Part shown: piece after piece, positions 32,560 to 41,846 of the stretch
Position numbering within the stretch: position 1 is the stretch's first letter
Layout: every line of letters begins with the position of its first letter
Notes under the pieces: model-generated
What the model was told of the DNA's origin: nothing
What the model saw: only the letters and a program-made list of their open reading frames with translations
Database searches by the model: none
Origin: Sphaerulina vaccinii
Lineage: Eukaryota; Ascomycota; Dothideomycetes; Mycosphaerellales; Mycosphaerellaceae
Reading direction: 5' to 3'
Assembly (NCBI GenBank): GCA_022570795.1
Contig: JAKUDP010000002.1
Coordinates: 62,001-126,000 of the forward strand
Length of the DNA stretch: 64,000 nucleotides
Translations under genes and position numbers: made by a program

Positions 32560-34836
32560 ATGCAGTACCACTACACACTCCTTTGGCTTTTATGCGCCGT
32601 GGTCAGCGGTACCACATGTTCAAAGTGCACCACACTGGTCGTCAGCACGAAAGCACTCGCCGCTACTTCCAAACCCACTGCCAGTGCCAACTTGAGCACA
32701 ACCTCCACGACCATAAACAGACCGAAGAATACTTTCCTTCCTTATGTTCACACGGCGGTCTCCATGGCAGATAGCCCTATCAGACCGAGTGCAACGCCTG
32801 CATATCACGAGGCACTCAGAAGAAGAAAACGCGCAGCCTGTACTCGATCAGACATCGTACAAGACTGTGGCCAAGAGCCCGCTCCTGTCAACGCATCGAT
32901 CAGTACCAGCACTGGAGGAGCATGCGGCGGTACCGCCTCAAATACTGGCTCCACTCGAGCAACAATTAATGCGGCTTCTTACGAGTTCTGTAAGTCCAAA
33001 TTCCCAGGCAAGATGGGTCGTGTGTTGCACTATGGTGATCCCAGCATATCACGCACCACAACCGATGGTGAAGGGAACGATGTGACGCTTCAAGTACTGT
33101 TTGACTGGAGTTTGAACGTTCCCGGAACCTCGACTACCATGGATACACAAGGCTGCTATATGGGTTTCGTGTCAGCGACTTCCGTATGTGGCGCGAATGC
33201 TACTCAGCGTCTGGTACTGGGCGGTCACTTTGACACCATCTGGAATGGAGTCAACACGTTCTTCTATGTCGTCGTCAAGCCAGTCGCTGGTGTACAGGAC
33301 GATTCTGCCGCCGTCTCTGCTACAGCAGCAAGCAGCGAGGCGCAGCACTCCACCACTCTTCGAGGCAACGTGATAGCTGGCGCTACTGGTGCTACAGCAG
33401 GTGTCGTCCTGGTCGTCATCACAGCACTACTTGTCTTCCGAAGGATGAAAGACGGCAAGCCTGCGTGTGGTGCTTCAACACCAACCTATACGTCGCCTCC
33501 ACGCGCACCATCGCCATCTCCATTCTCGGAGAAGTTTGGCCACACTCATCAGAAGTCGATGCAGTCTACAAGCACGAAGAGATCTGGACCTTACCCTGCA
33601 GTGGCCTGGCTGTACGATGCTTTCCCCAAACCACCTCCCAAGGTCACACAGGAGAGGTACTCCTCTGCTACCACTCTGCAAGCACCTGGACCTTGGCCGC
33701 ACAGGAGCTCGACTCCCATGTTGACATCATCACATACAAGAATGCGATCAGACCTTCTATCACCGACCAATACTGGAGGCTTCAGGCGTGGACATATCTC
33801 GTGGCAGATGAACGACACGTACAAGCCACAGCCACTGAATCGTCGTTCGGCACCTTTGCTGTCACTGACGCCTGCCACGTCTCCGAGTCCGACGGCGAGC
33901 TCGCACAGACGAGTACAATCATCCAACGTTCATGCGCCAGCAAAGCCATGGCCAGTGCAGTCATCACTCCAAGCACCTGTGACACAATGGCCGGTCGCTC
34001 CATACCTTCTGCAACCCACCACGGAAAAGACAGTGGCGCCCAAGAAAGTTCGACCCCAAAGCCACGTGCTCTCGCCGTTCAATCGAGCAGGAATACGAAA
34101 ACCCATCGAAGCTTTCCGGAAACAACACAGGAAACAGCAATCCAGCTGGGCGTCACACAAATATTCCTGTTCGATATACTCCCGAGGTACGTGTGGGAAG
34201 TCCGTTGCAGGAGGCTCGAGGAGACCTACAGTCGATAAGACTGAAGAGCCTGTTCCGGGTATTCCTGCCGCCCATTTGAAACCGGAGGAGGCGGAAGAAG
34301 AGGAACATGTGGAAGAGAAAGCTCTACCCACCGCGCAACCAGGACTCAGTCTTCGAAGATCTTTCTTCGGCTCGCGAAAGAAGAAACGTCTTTCAAGACC
34401 ACAACTTGCTCGACAAATGAGTGCGTATTATGCTGCGAGCCTGGAGAGCTTGAATCGGAACTTCTCAGCTGCAGTGGGAATGCAAACTGCTGCTACGGAG
34501 AGTGCACCTGACTTACTCAGCAGGAATGAATTCGAAGGCTGGGTACCTGCTGCTCCTACGATTGCACAGCTCGTCGAACAAGAGACGAAGCTGCTAGCAG
34601 AGCAGGAGGCAAACACAGTCCCGCTCACAGCAACGATTACCGGTGCGTCAGATAAGAGTATACATCCTGCTCTACGAGGTGAAGTGAAACCTGGTGTACC
34701 TGACTTTTCGAGCTGGAAGGCTAAGTTACCTATTGAGCTTGAAGGCTCTAGGCCGCCGCCAGCACCGCCATTCGTTGAGAAGAGGGTGAAGGAGGAGGAG
34801 AGTCCAGTGGATGACTATCATTACTTTTTGACTTGA
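32560..34836 (+). CDS. Type I single-pass membrane protein with Kex2-like site
   Basis: I take the ATG at 32560, which starts a signal peptide (MQYHYTLLWLLCAVVSGTTC). The 758-residue product then has a Ser/Thr-rich segment and a dibasic cluster RRRKR at about residues 87-91, a good Kex2 site. A lumenal or extracellular domain with six or more cysteines (about 92-268) follows, then one transmembrane helix (about 270-293: VIAGATGATAGVVLVVITALLVF) and a stop-transfer RRMK. The remaining ~465 residues form a low-complexity cytoplasmic tail rich in Pro, Ser and basic residues, ending in acidic-helical stretches. Domains are not recognised. The layout is that of fungal surface sensors (Wsc/Mid2-like topology), but there is no WSC domain. 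Function unknown. Confidence 0.7.
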   Translation: MQYHYTLLWLLCAVVSGTTCSKCTTLVVSTKALAATSKPTASANLSTTSTTINRPKNTFLPYVHTAVSMADSPIRPSATPAYHEALRRRKRAACTRSDIVQDCGQEPAPVNASISTSTGGACGGTASNTGSTRATINAASYEFCKSKFPGKMGRVLHYGDPSISRTTTDGEGNDVTLQVLFDWSLNVPGTSTTMDTQGCYMGFVSATSVCGANATQRLVLGGHFDTIWNGVNTFFYVVVKPVAGVQDDSAAVSATAASSEAQHSTTLRGNVIAGATGATAGVVLVVITALLVFRRMKDGKPACGASTPTYTSPPRAPSPSPFSEKFGHTHQKSMQSTSTKRSGPYPAVAWLYDAFPKPPPKVTQERYSSATTLQAPGPWPHRSSTPMLTSSHTRMRSDLLSPTNTGGFRRGHISWQMNDTYKPQPLNRRSAPLLSLTPATSPSPTASSHRRVQSSNVHAPAKPWPVQSSLQAPVTQWPVAPYLLQPTTEKTVAPKKVRPQSHVLSPFNRAGIRKPIEAFRKQHRKQQSSWASHKYSCSIYSRGTCGKSVAGGSRRPTVDKTEEPVPGIPAAHLKPEEAEEEEHVEEKALPTAQPGLSLRRSFFGSRKKKRLSRPQLARQMSAYYAASLESLNRNFSAAVGMQTAATESAPDLLSRNEFEGWVPAAPTIAQLVEQETKLLAEQEANTVPLTATITGASDKSIHPALRGEVKPGVPDFSSWKAKLPIELEGSRPPPAPPFVEKRVKEEESPVDDYHYFLT

Positions 34837-35425
34837 GATGAGCTCTTACAAACAGAGGGAATCGGGGTTGCACGGGATGCAATCATGCTTGTGTCATGAT
34901 CATCACGATCAGGAAAGCCTGACAAAGAGGAGAATTATTACTCGACAAAGTGGATATACTACTCGAAGTCAGGAAGAGACTCACCAGTCGAGTGCACATC
35001 GATCGCGCAAGCTCGTCTGCGCAGACTGATGACTCATGGGTTATACCACAGCTAGCCTGGTCGTTCTTATCGTCTGAGAAGCACTAGACGAGTGCTGAAC
35101 CACACGCGTTCGAGGCCGCTTATGGGAAGAGACCGAGATACTTTCAAGCAAGTGGCATCTTTGGCTGGTGTTGTCATGTAAAGTCAGAGGAGGAGCACGC
35201 CGGAAAGCGAAGATATATACCACTAGTGCTCCGTCACGGTCAGCAATCCCTGTACTGGTAAAGCGTCGAGGTCCTCTGGTGATCATATGCGACTAGTACT
35301 TTACAGCTTCGATCACAATGACATGATGGATATGCCATATACTGCCTCAGAGCTGAAACGACAAGACTTACTTTCGGCCTTCATCACCGCTCCTCACTAC
35401 TCCTTCACCTCTCCTTTACTTCTAG
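34837..35425. other. Gene-free stretch
   Basis: No supported gene. A polypyrimidine tract ending TTCTAG at 35421-35425 looks like a 3' splice site for the fragment that follows. Confidence 0.4.
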
Positions 35426-35835
35426 AAGTTAACAGATCAAGCATCAGGCGGCATCAAGCTAGACGCTTTGGCGCAACGGCTAGGCAAATTTCTGGGAGAA
35501 GATGATTCTATTAGGGAAGTCGACTTCAAAGGACATTATGATATCGAAACATCAACAGATTTGGAATGCTGTATGATCCCAAGATCCATGCAGGGAGGAA
35601 AGATATTCTGTTGATGGAGAAACTGTCTGAACGAAATCTGTATGCGCTGGAGTACACAAATCTCGTCGACCTAGGCGACGACCGAGCTCCCACAGGCGAC
35701 TACATCCGAGCCAGGAAGTCGGCTCCGAGTCTTGTGAAACTTGATACCGAAAGCTCAGAGTATGTGTTTGGATTGGTAGCGGTATGGGTACTAGGCTGTT
35801 CATCAAGAGAACTGTATTCGCGCTCTCAGAATTGA
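35426..35835 (+). pseudogene. Decayed coding fragment, frameshifted, unknown family
   Basis: After a strong acceptor (CTCTCCTTTACTTCTAG) the frame reads SGGIKLDALAQRLGKFLGE and on to DFKGHYDIETSTD, clearly protein-like. It is then lost near 35558-35566. The next frame continues with FGMLYDPKIHAGRKDILLME, ALEYTNLVDLGDDRAP and GDYIRARKSAP, and stops at 35835. One missing G in a GG run would join them. No upstream exon with a start codon could be fixed. It looks like the remains of a gene. Confidence 0.35.
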
Positions 35836-36245
35836 GCATAGATTCCACGCTAGCCCAGAGTCGAAGTCGGAAGTGAAAATAAATGGGCTTGAGACGGAGA
35901 AGCACAAGGGAATGAGCTCTGTCGTGCGCTGCCCGATGATAGATGCATGGCTCTCCCGTGGTCTTTTGGTCGTCAGAACCGCCGAATCGGTATGTCTGTG
36001 TGGAGTCAAGGAATGACGAATCTGCAACGCATATCTCGAAGGAGCAACGATCTCAATGTTGCTTGATCCAGAGCAGAAAGAAACCAGTGGAAAGTGTAAC
36101 TTGACACCGCTGTGGGCAAGAGCCGCAGGCGGCTGCTACTTACGGATGACAACTTAGTCCTGAAAATCCTCAGCCAGGAGCATAAATGGAAGTTGCGAAC
36201 ACGAGTGCACTCCGGGGAAAGCAGCTCTCATTAAACCAACATCGA

Positions 36246-36494
36246 CTACGACACCAATATCATCCTCAACATCCACATATCACGACAACGTCGATTCAGA
36301 GAGCTGTGAGTAGCGAACGAGGACTCCGACACACTACGCCAAGGAATTGCTTACATAACAGTGAACAGGGGTGTATACCGGGCAAAGCAGCTTTCTCTCT
36401 TCTGAAATGTCGTCGTCTACGACATCAACATCATCCTCAACATCCACATGTATCGGCAACGTCAGTTCAGAGAGCTGTGAATAGCGAACGAGGA
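36246..36494. repeat. Direct repeat, two 78-bp copies 171 bp apart
   Basis: 36246-36323 and 36417-36494 match at 69 of 78 positions without gaps. A weaker match (GCAAAGCAGCT-like) extends left of both copies. One frame of the copies encodes Ser/Thr-rich peptide ending in SSESCE and a stop. Confidence 0.85.
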
Positions 36495-36532
36495 AAGACT
36501 TTCACACGACATGAATCTCTCGAGAAGGTATG

Positions 36533-36778
36533 TCAGAGTGGATGAGTCTCATACTGCGTCAAGCACGCGGAGCACAAATTACAGCTTCGGCAAACATGAT
36601 AATCACAACTTTGAACAACAATCATTCCAATTGACAATGACCTCTTCGATACCAGTCTACAGACCACATGACATCGACCACGATCAACACGTCTTGTAGA
36701 CTCTGCTAAAGTCTGACACTCGAGACAACCAGGCGACACAGCTTGTCCGCAACCATGACACTTCGGACACCCGTACAA
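36533..36778 (-). other. Cysteine-rich open frame, possible exon
   Basis: In 80 codons there are 16 cysteines, arranged as CPKCHGC, GCLEC, CHVVC and CRSCNLCSAC. The frame has no ATG at its head and ends in TGA at 36533. The spacing (repeated CxxC) resembles zinc-ribbon or zinc-finger protein. An upstream exon would have to be spliced in, with an acceptor just above 36778. It could also be chance. Confidence 0.25.
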
Positions 36779-37797
36779 GTTTGAGTTCTCCGTTCACTGT
36801 GGTCAGCAGGCAGCCTTGACTCTCGAGTCTATCTGTTTGACTCTCAATTCTGCCCGTCTTTCCTCGATCCTGTCTCTCCTTGGCATTTTTGGGGTCCCTC
36901 CAGAACAGGTTGCTGCCAGCACATCCTGACTCGACTTCGGTGGAGGTTCTCGGCGTCGGAGTCATACCTGGTCCTGCGGTGTGACCACGATACCACATTT
37001 CGTAATCGGAAATGGAGGACCCATCTTTCATTGCATCGATATAGTCCACATGAACGAGTTCAAATCGCTGGGTTCAGTGGCAACGCATGGCGATGAACTC
37101 TGGAAAACACGGGGCCGCGACAGTGCTATATCGACCCAAAAGCTTCACCAGTGCGCCCAGGGTTGAGATTGGCATAAAGCACGATTCTGCTGCGGAAACT
37201 ATCGCAGTCTGTTGGATACAGTGACAGGCTGCTTCACATCACCCGTACTGGATCAGCAAAATTACTGGCAGCAGTGTAGTGTGTTTCTGTCGCTGGTCAC
37301 CACTTTTGAGGGCCCCATCCACTCCACCAAAGGATTCTCTGACTCCTCCTATAGTGGCTCTACAGATTAGTCTGTGATTCCAGTGGCGTGGCTATCCCAG
37401 CTGGTACCGGAAATAGGCCATGCAGCACGATATCCGATCATGAAAGTGAGGACGTGCCAAGCCCTACGCGCACGAAGCATCGGCTTGTGACGCAAGTACA
37501 GATGGACGGCCAGTTTAGAATGTAAATCAAGTCCGCTGTCTTAGTCATTCACGTCTCGCTTGCCTGGCGCTGGAAGTGGAGGGAGAGGAGATTCCTGAAA
37601 ATCAAGGCACGGAAATACGTTCGCCTGAAGATGCGCCTGGAAGTGCCTGAAGCCAAATGGAAAGTTGGAATCTGGTACTTCCAGCAAAAGGCCAGCTCCG
37701 CCTCGCACCAGATGTGGCTTTCTTGCTTTCTGCTTCTTACTATTCACCGCATCACTGTGCGATTCAACATTAAAATACAACACATCGACATTTTGTC

Positions 37798-38274
37798 ATG
37801 GACAACACAACTACCCTCCAGGAGGACTGTCTGCCACAAGACTGGTACCTCACATATGGCGATCGCTTGCGTCGTGCATATCTCGACGAGAAATGGCGCC
37901 GCTGGCCGCTCCAATACGCTGACAGTGTGTTAACAAACGGGAAAATTGTCCTTGAAGCTGATATTCTTAGTGGCCGCTCTTGTAAGTCGATCGCTCTGTC
38001 GCATGCATCCCGCTATGTGAATAGATCTGCTATGCTATACCTCGCGATTGGCCCGCCTCCATGGCGTGCTCGCAAGTGGTATAATGAAGACGTTCCACGC
38101 GATACAGAGGACAGCTTCAAGATGGCCTGGAGAGCGTGGTACAAGCTCAGTGACCCTCAAGACAAGAAGGATGCTCGATACTCCTTTGAGCCACACATGT
38201 TTTCACTTGCAGATACCGACAGGCTGAACAAATGGATTGGACTTGGCAAAACACCCCAGCCACCAGATCATTGA
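37798..38274 (+). CDS. Hypothetical protein, 158 aa
   Basis: An intact frame from ATG 37798. It is rich in Trp, Tyr and Arg (QDWYLTYGDRLRRAYLDEKWRRWPLQYAD; AWRAWYKLSDPQDKKDARYSF), soluble, without signal peptide or named domain. Codon-level texture looks coding. It stands 207 bp upstream of another small gene on the same strand. No family recognised. Confidence 0.5.
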   Translation: MDNTTTLQEDCLPQDWYLTYGDRLRRAYLDEKWRRWPLQYADSVLTNGKIVLEADILSGRSCKSIALSHASRYVNRSAMLYLAIGPPPWRARKWYNEDVPRDTEDSFKMAWRAWYKLSDPQDKKDARYSFEPHMFSLADTDRLNKWIGLGKTPQPPDH

Positions 38275-38480
38275 TGTGGATAATTTGCTTGGCTGGCATA
38301 ACGCACTTTGCGATACAGTACAAAGACGTGTCTCTGCTCCATACGTCCCCAAGGATCCTGCGTGCAGACAGCTTAGTCTGCGTCATAGAGCTCGACGAAG
38401 TACAGAGCCCTGATGGGTCGAGCCGCAGTACTCCATGCTAGCTCCTACTTTCCGAGCAGTTCTTCATCGCCAGATCGCCG

Positions 38481-38954
38481 ATGGCTCCAGAAATGCACGT
38501 CCTGCTAGTCCTTACTGGAAGAAACCAAGAAATGTCGAAGCCGCCCACGTTCGACAGTATCCCACCAGAGCAAATAGTGGCGTACAGAAGCAAAGATATC
38601 GTGCAGGTCTCGCTATTTACTGCTATCAGGTATCTACACGTCCTTGAGAAGACGGAGGAGACTGCGAACAGCTCATTCTGTACTAAGAGCGAAGAACGGA
38701 AGCGAGTAATGTATCAGAAGCTTGTCTATCAAGCCAATTTCGAGGTCGAACTGCTCCGTAGAGAGTGCGGACGAAGGCGGCCAAGGATGCTGAAGTACGC
38801 AAACCATCGCAACAAGCATAAAGGTCGGCTCTCGGTGAAGCTGGAACACGCTAGGTGCGACATGATTGATGCTTGGAAGGCGGTTGTTGCAGACGAGAAG
38901 GTGCTCCGAGCACTATCGGATACTGCTATGCTGAGGGCGGCCATGCTGGAATAG
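38481..38954 (+). CDS. Hypothetical protein, 157 aa, helical
   Basis: An intact frame from ATG 38481; internal ATGs at codons 5 and 18 are alternative starts. It is helical and charged (SLFTAIRYLHVLEKTEE; QKLVYQANFEVELLRRECGRRRPR; EHARCDMIDAWKAVVADEKVLRAL). No domain or targeting signal. Function unknown. Confidence 0.45.
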   Translation: MAPEMHVLLVLTGRNQEMSKPPTFDSIPPEQIVAYRSKDIVQVSLFTAIRYLHVLEKTEETANSSFCTKSEERKRVMYQKLVYQANFEVELLRRECGRRRPRMLKYANHRNKHKGRLSVKLEHARCDMIDAWKAVVADEKVLRALSDTAMLRAAMLE

Positions 38955-39582
38955 GATGGTAAATTCGCAGCGCCCAAGGCTCGAAGAAGCTGGTCGTTGC
39001 CGCTATATGCTGTCTCTGCTCTGTGCTGCATAGCTAGCAGCGGGGCCCTAAAGACAATCAGACCTTATGCCAGGCTGGCGATGCAACCTCTCCGTTCCGA
39101 GCTTCGATTTCGCTAACAGATCGATGCTGCCTGCAGTGGCATAGACAACGCACGATTGCAGAGAAGCCGGCGACGACTACTTCCTGCGAGCCTTGGTGTT
39201 CGAAGCACCAACAATGTCCTGCCACTGGTATCTGTGAACTATCTTGACGCGCGTTATATGAAGTACACCGACAAGAGGAGAGCCGACCGGTGTTGAAGTT
39301 CTGAAGGATCTTGATCGGCAAGCTTGTCACCGAAAGTCCGCTTGGCACACAAGTGCACGGACTCACTTTCGGGCCCTTGAAGTAAACGGCCGAACAATGC
39401 ATCACTTTCATTGGCTAGACCGACCTCACAAAGCCTCAAAACGCCTTTGGTGCACCTCATATCGGCCGACCCAAGGAATGTTGCAGGAGTGACTCCAGAA
39501 GTCTAGATGTACATAATGGACGTGTCCATCCAAGGCTTAAAGGTCTCAGCCTTACAAGAACAACATAGCAGGACACGACACG
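38955..39582. other. Gene-free stretch
   Basis: Upstream region of the MFS gene; no other gene supported. Confidence 0.5.
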
Positions 39583-41468
39583 ATGGCCACCATTCCAGCA
39601 GCCACGCCGTTCGAGACCATGGCAGCTTCACCTGAAGCAACGATCACCAAACCTGAGGAGATCTACGAGAAGGCTGAGAGTGTATCTTCCAGTCACGATG
39701 ATGAAGTGGAGAAGGCACACCAGCAAGAAGATGTACCACAACAAGATGGCGACCAACTCGCAAGAAGACCATCAGCAGCTCCATCAGAGCAGTACCCAGA
39801 AGGAAAGCAAGTCGTTCTCATAATGATAGCCATCCTTCTCGCTGTCTTTCTTATGGCACTCGATCGCACAATCATTGCAACAGCAGTATGACTTCTCTCT
39901 GACTCCTCGAACCAAGTTTCGCTAGCTGACTTTACCTCTCAGGTCCCTCAGATCACAAACGACTTCAACTCCCTCGACGACATAGGCTGGTATGCCTCTG
40001 CTTTCATGCTCACAGCCTCATGTTTCCAGCTCCCTCTTGGTAAAGTCTACGCGTTCTACTCACCGAAATGGGTGTTCTTGTCTCTCATCGGCGTCTTCGA
40101 GATCGGCTCCGTGATCTGTGGTGCGGCACCCAACTCTGTCGCTTTCATCATCGGACGAGCGATTGCTGGTGTGGGCTCTGCTGGCATCATGAACGGAGCA
40201 ATCATCCTGATGGTCAGCATCATACCATTGAAAAAGAGACCACAGTATCAGGGATTCTTCGGAGCTGTTTTCGGAGTTGCGAGTGTGATTGGGCCATTGT
40301 TAGGAGGAGCGTTCACTACTAATGTGAGCTGGAGGTGGTGAGTATCTCCATATTCTAAGACTGACCAAACCGCTAACCTGATGTTCGCAGGTGCTTCTAC
40401 ATCAACCTACCAATCGGAGGCGTCGCAATGCTCGTCATATTTCTCATCCTAAAACCAACAGTTCCAGCACAACCCGACTTGACCTGGCGTGAGCAAGTGG
40501 CACAGCTTGACTTACTAGGCGAGTTCTTTCTCCTACCGAGCATCATCTGCCTACTTCTCGCCCTGCAATGGGGTGGCTCGACCTATTCCTGGAGCGACGG
40601 CCGCATCGTTGCCCTTTTTGTAGTATTCGGTGTCACTTTGATCGGTTTCGTCACGGTACAGATCCTCAAACCGGACACAGCAACCATTCCTCCTCGGCTA
40701 GTCAAGAACCGCAGCATCGTGTCCGGAATGTTCTTCGTCCTCTGCTTGGCTTCTGCGATGATGATATTCGTCTACTATGTTCCACTCTGGTTCCAAGCCA
40801 TCAAGAACACATCAGCAGTACAGAGTGGAATCGATACCATTCCTATGGTTCTCAGTCTGGTCGTTGGCAGTATCCTCTCTGGCCAGCTCATTGGAAGGAT
40901 CGGATATTATACTCCTTTCGCGATGGCTGGGTCTGTGTTGATGCCTATCGGTGCTGGACTGATCTCAACTTGGGGCATCGGTACTACCAGTGGATACTGG
41001 ATTGGCTATCAAGTCCTCTTCGGATTTGGAATTGGTATGGGCATGCAACAAGGTGGCATGGCAGCACAAACCGTTTTGGCTCGCAAAGACGTTCCGACTG
41101 GAGTCTCGCTCATGTTCTTCATGCAACAACTCGGAGGCGCTATCTTCGTGAGTGTGGGACAAAATGTTTTCAACTCGAAGCTCGTTAGCGGATTGGTGAA
41201 GGTCGTGAAAGATCTGGATTCTGCGACTATCGTCAATACCGGAGCCACCGATATCAGAAAGATCGTACCAGAGCAGGACCTGGCACAGGTGCTCGTGGTG
41301 TATAACGGTGCACTCCGACAAGTGTTCATCGTGGGCGTGATTATGGCTTGTCTTTCGGCACTGGGGAGTTTCTCGTTGGAGTGGAGAAGCGTGAAGGGCA
41401 AACAGGGACCTACTGAGAAGAAGAGTAACGACAGTGAAAGCAAGACAGCAGACCAAGAGAAGGTCTAG
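39583..41468 (+). CDS. MFS drug:H+ antiporter, DHA2 (14-TMS) type
   Basis: Exons 39583-39885, 39943-40337 and 40391-41468 splice in frame to 591 residues (introns GTATGA...TCAG and GTGAGT...GCAG). A hydrophilic N-terminal tail of about 75 residues precedes the first helix (VVLIMIAILLAVFLMALDRTIIATA). The DRTIIATAVPQITNDFN segment is the typical TM1/loop signature of the DHA2 group. Loop 2-3 reads GKVYAFYSPKWVF (degenerate motif A). Motif C appears as GVASVIGPLLGG, followed by SWRWCFYINLPIGG. About 14 hydrophobic segments can be counted, then a short charged tail. Relatives export toxins, fungicides or secondary metabolites at the plasma membrane. No biosynthetic genes lie beside it, so substrate cannot be inferred. 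Confidence 0.9.
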
Positions 41469-41846
41469 AAGGCTAGAGTAATGATTGTATAGTAGCGAAG
41501 ATACCCAGCTCAGGATTGAGTCGAAAGAATACCTGTAATATCTCACCGAAGTTCAGTTTATTACTTCACGTTCTCTTCCCGTACTCAGATGCTTGGTGTA
41601 TTCCACCTTGCGGAGCCATGAGCTGCGACCTTCATTGGATGTTGATGTGGGTAATATTAAGTCTGATTGCCCGACAGGAGAGGAAAAGAAAAGTACCTCA
41701 GGAGGTAGAAGTATAGAAGGTACTATATATAGAACGCGAACGCGCCAAGCATTGTTTAGTCATCGACGCGTCCGTCGTCTTTTCCTGCTACTTCGTACTC
41801 GGCCTCTATCCCAAACTTCGATTAACATCACCGGACTCTTGTCGCT
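41469..41846. other. Gene-free stretch
   Basis: The 378 bp hold the MFS 3' UTR and the upstream region of the F-box/LRR-like pseudogene. No gene seen. Confidence 0.5.

Larger units (their letters stand above)
35836..37797. other. Unresolved 2-kb stretch with direct repeat and Cys-rich frame
   Basis: No firm gene. It contains the direct repeat at 36246-36494 and a minus-strand cysteine-rich frame at 36533-36778. A minus-strand frame at 36684-37049 (ISDYEMWYRGHTAGPG with a GTATGA donor just after) could be a linked exon. Right of 37050 nothing is seen. Confidence 0.35.

Noticed and set aside
33465..34238. A 257-codon plus-strand open frame inside the membrane-protein gene
   Set aside because: It overlaps the 758-residue frame, lacks domains and has composition expected of an out-of-frame reading of repetitive Pro/Ser codons.
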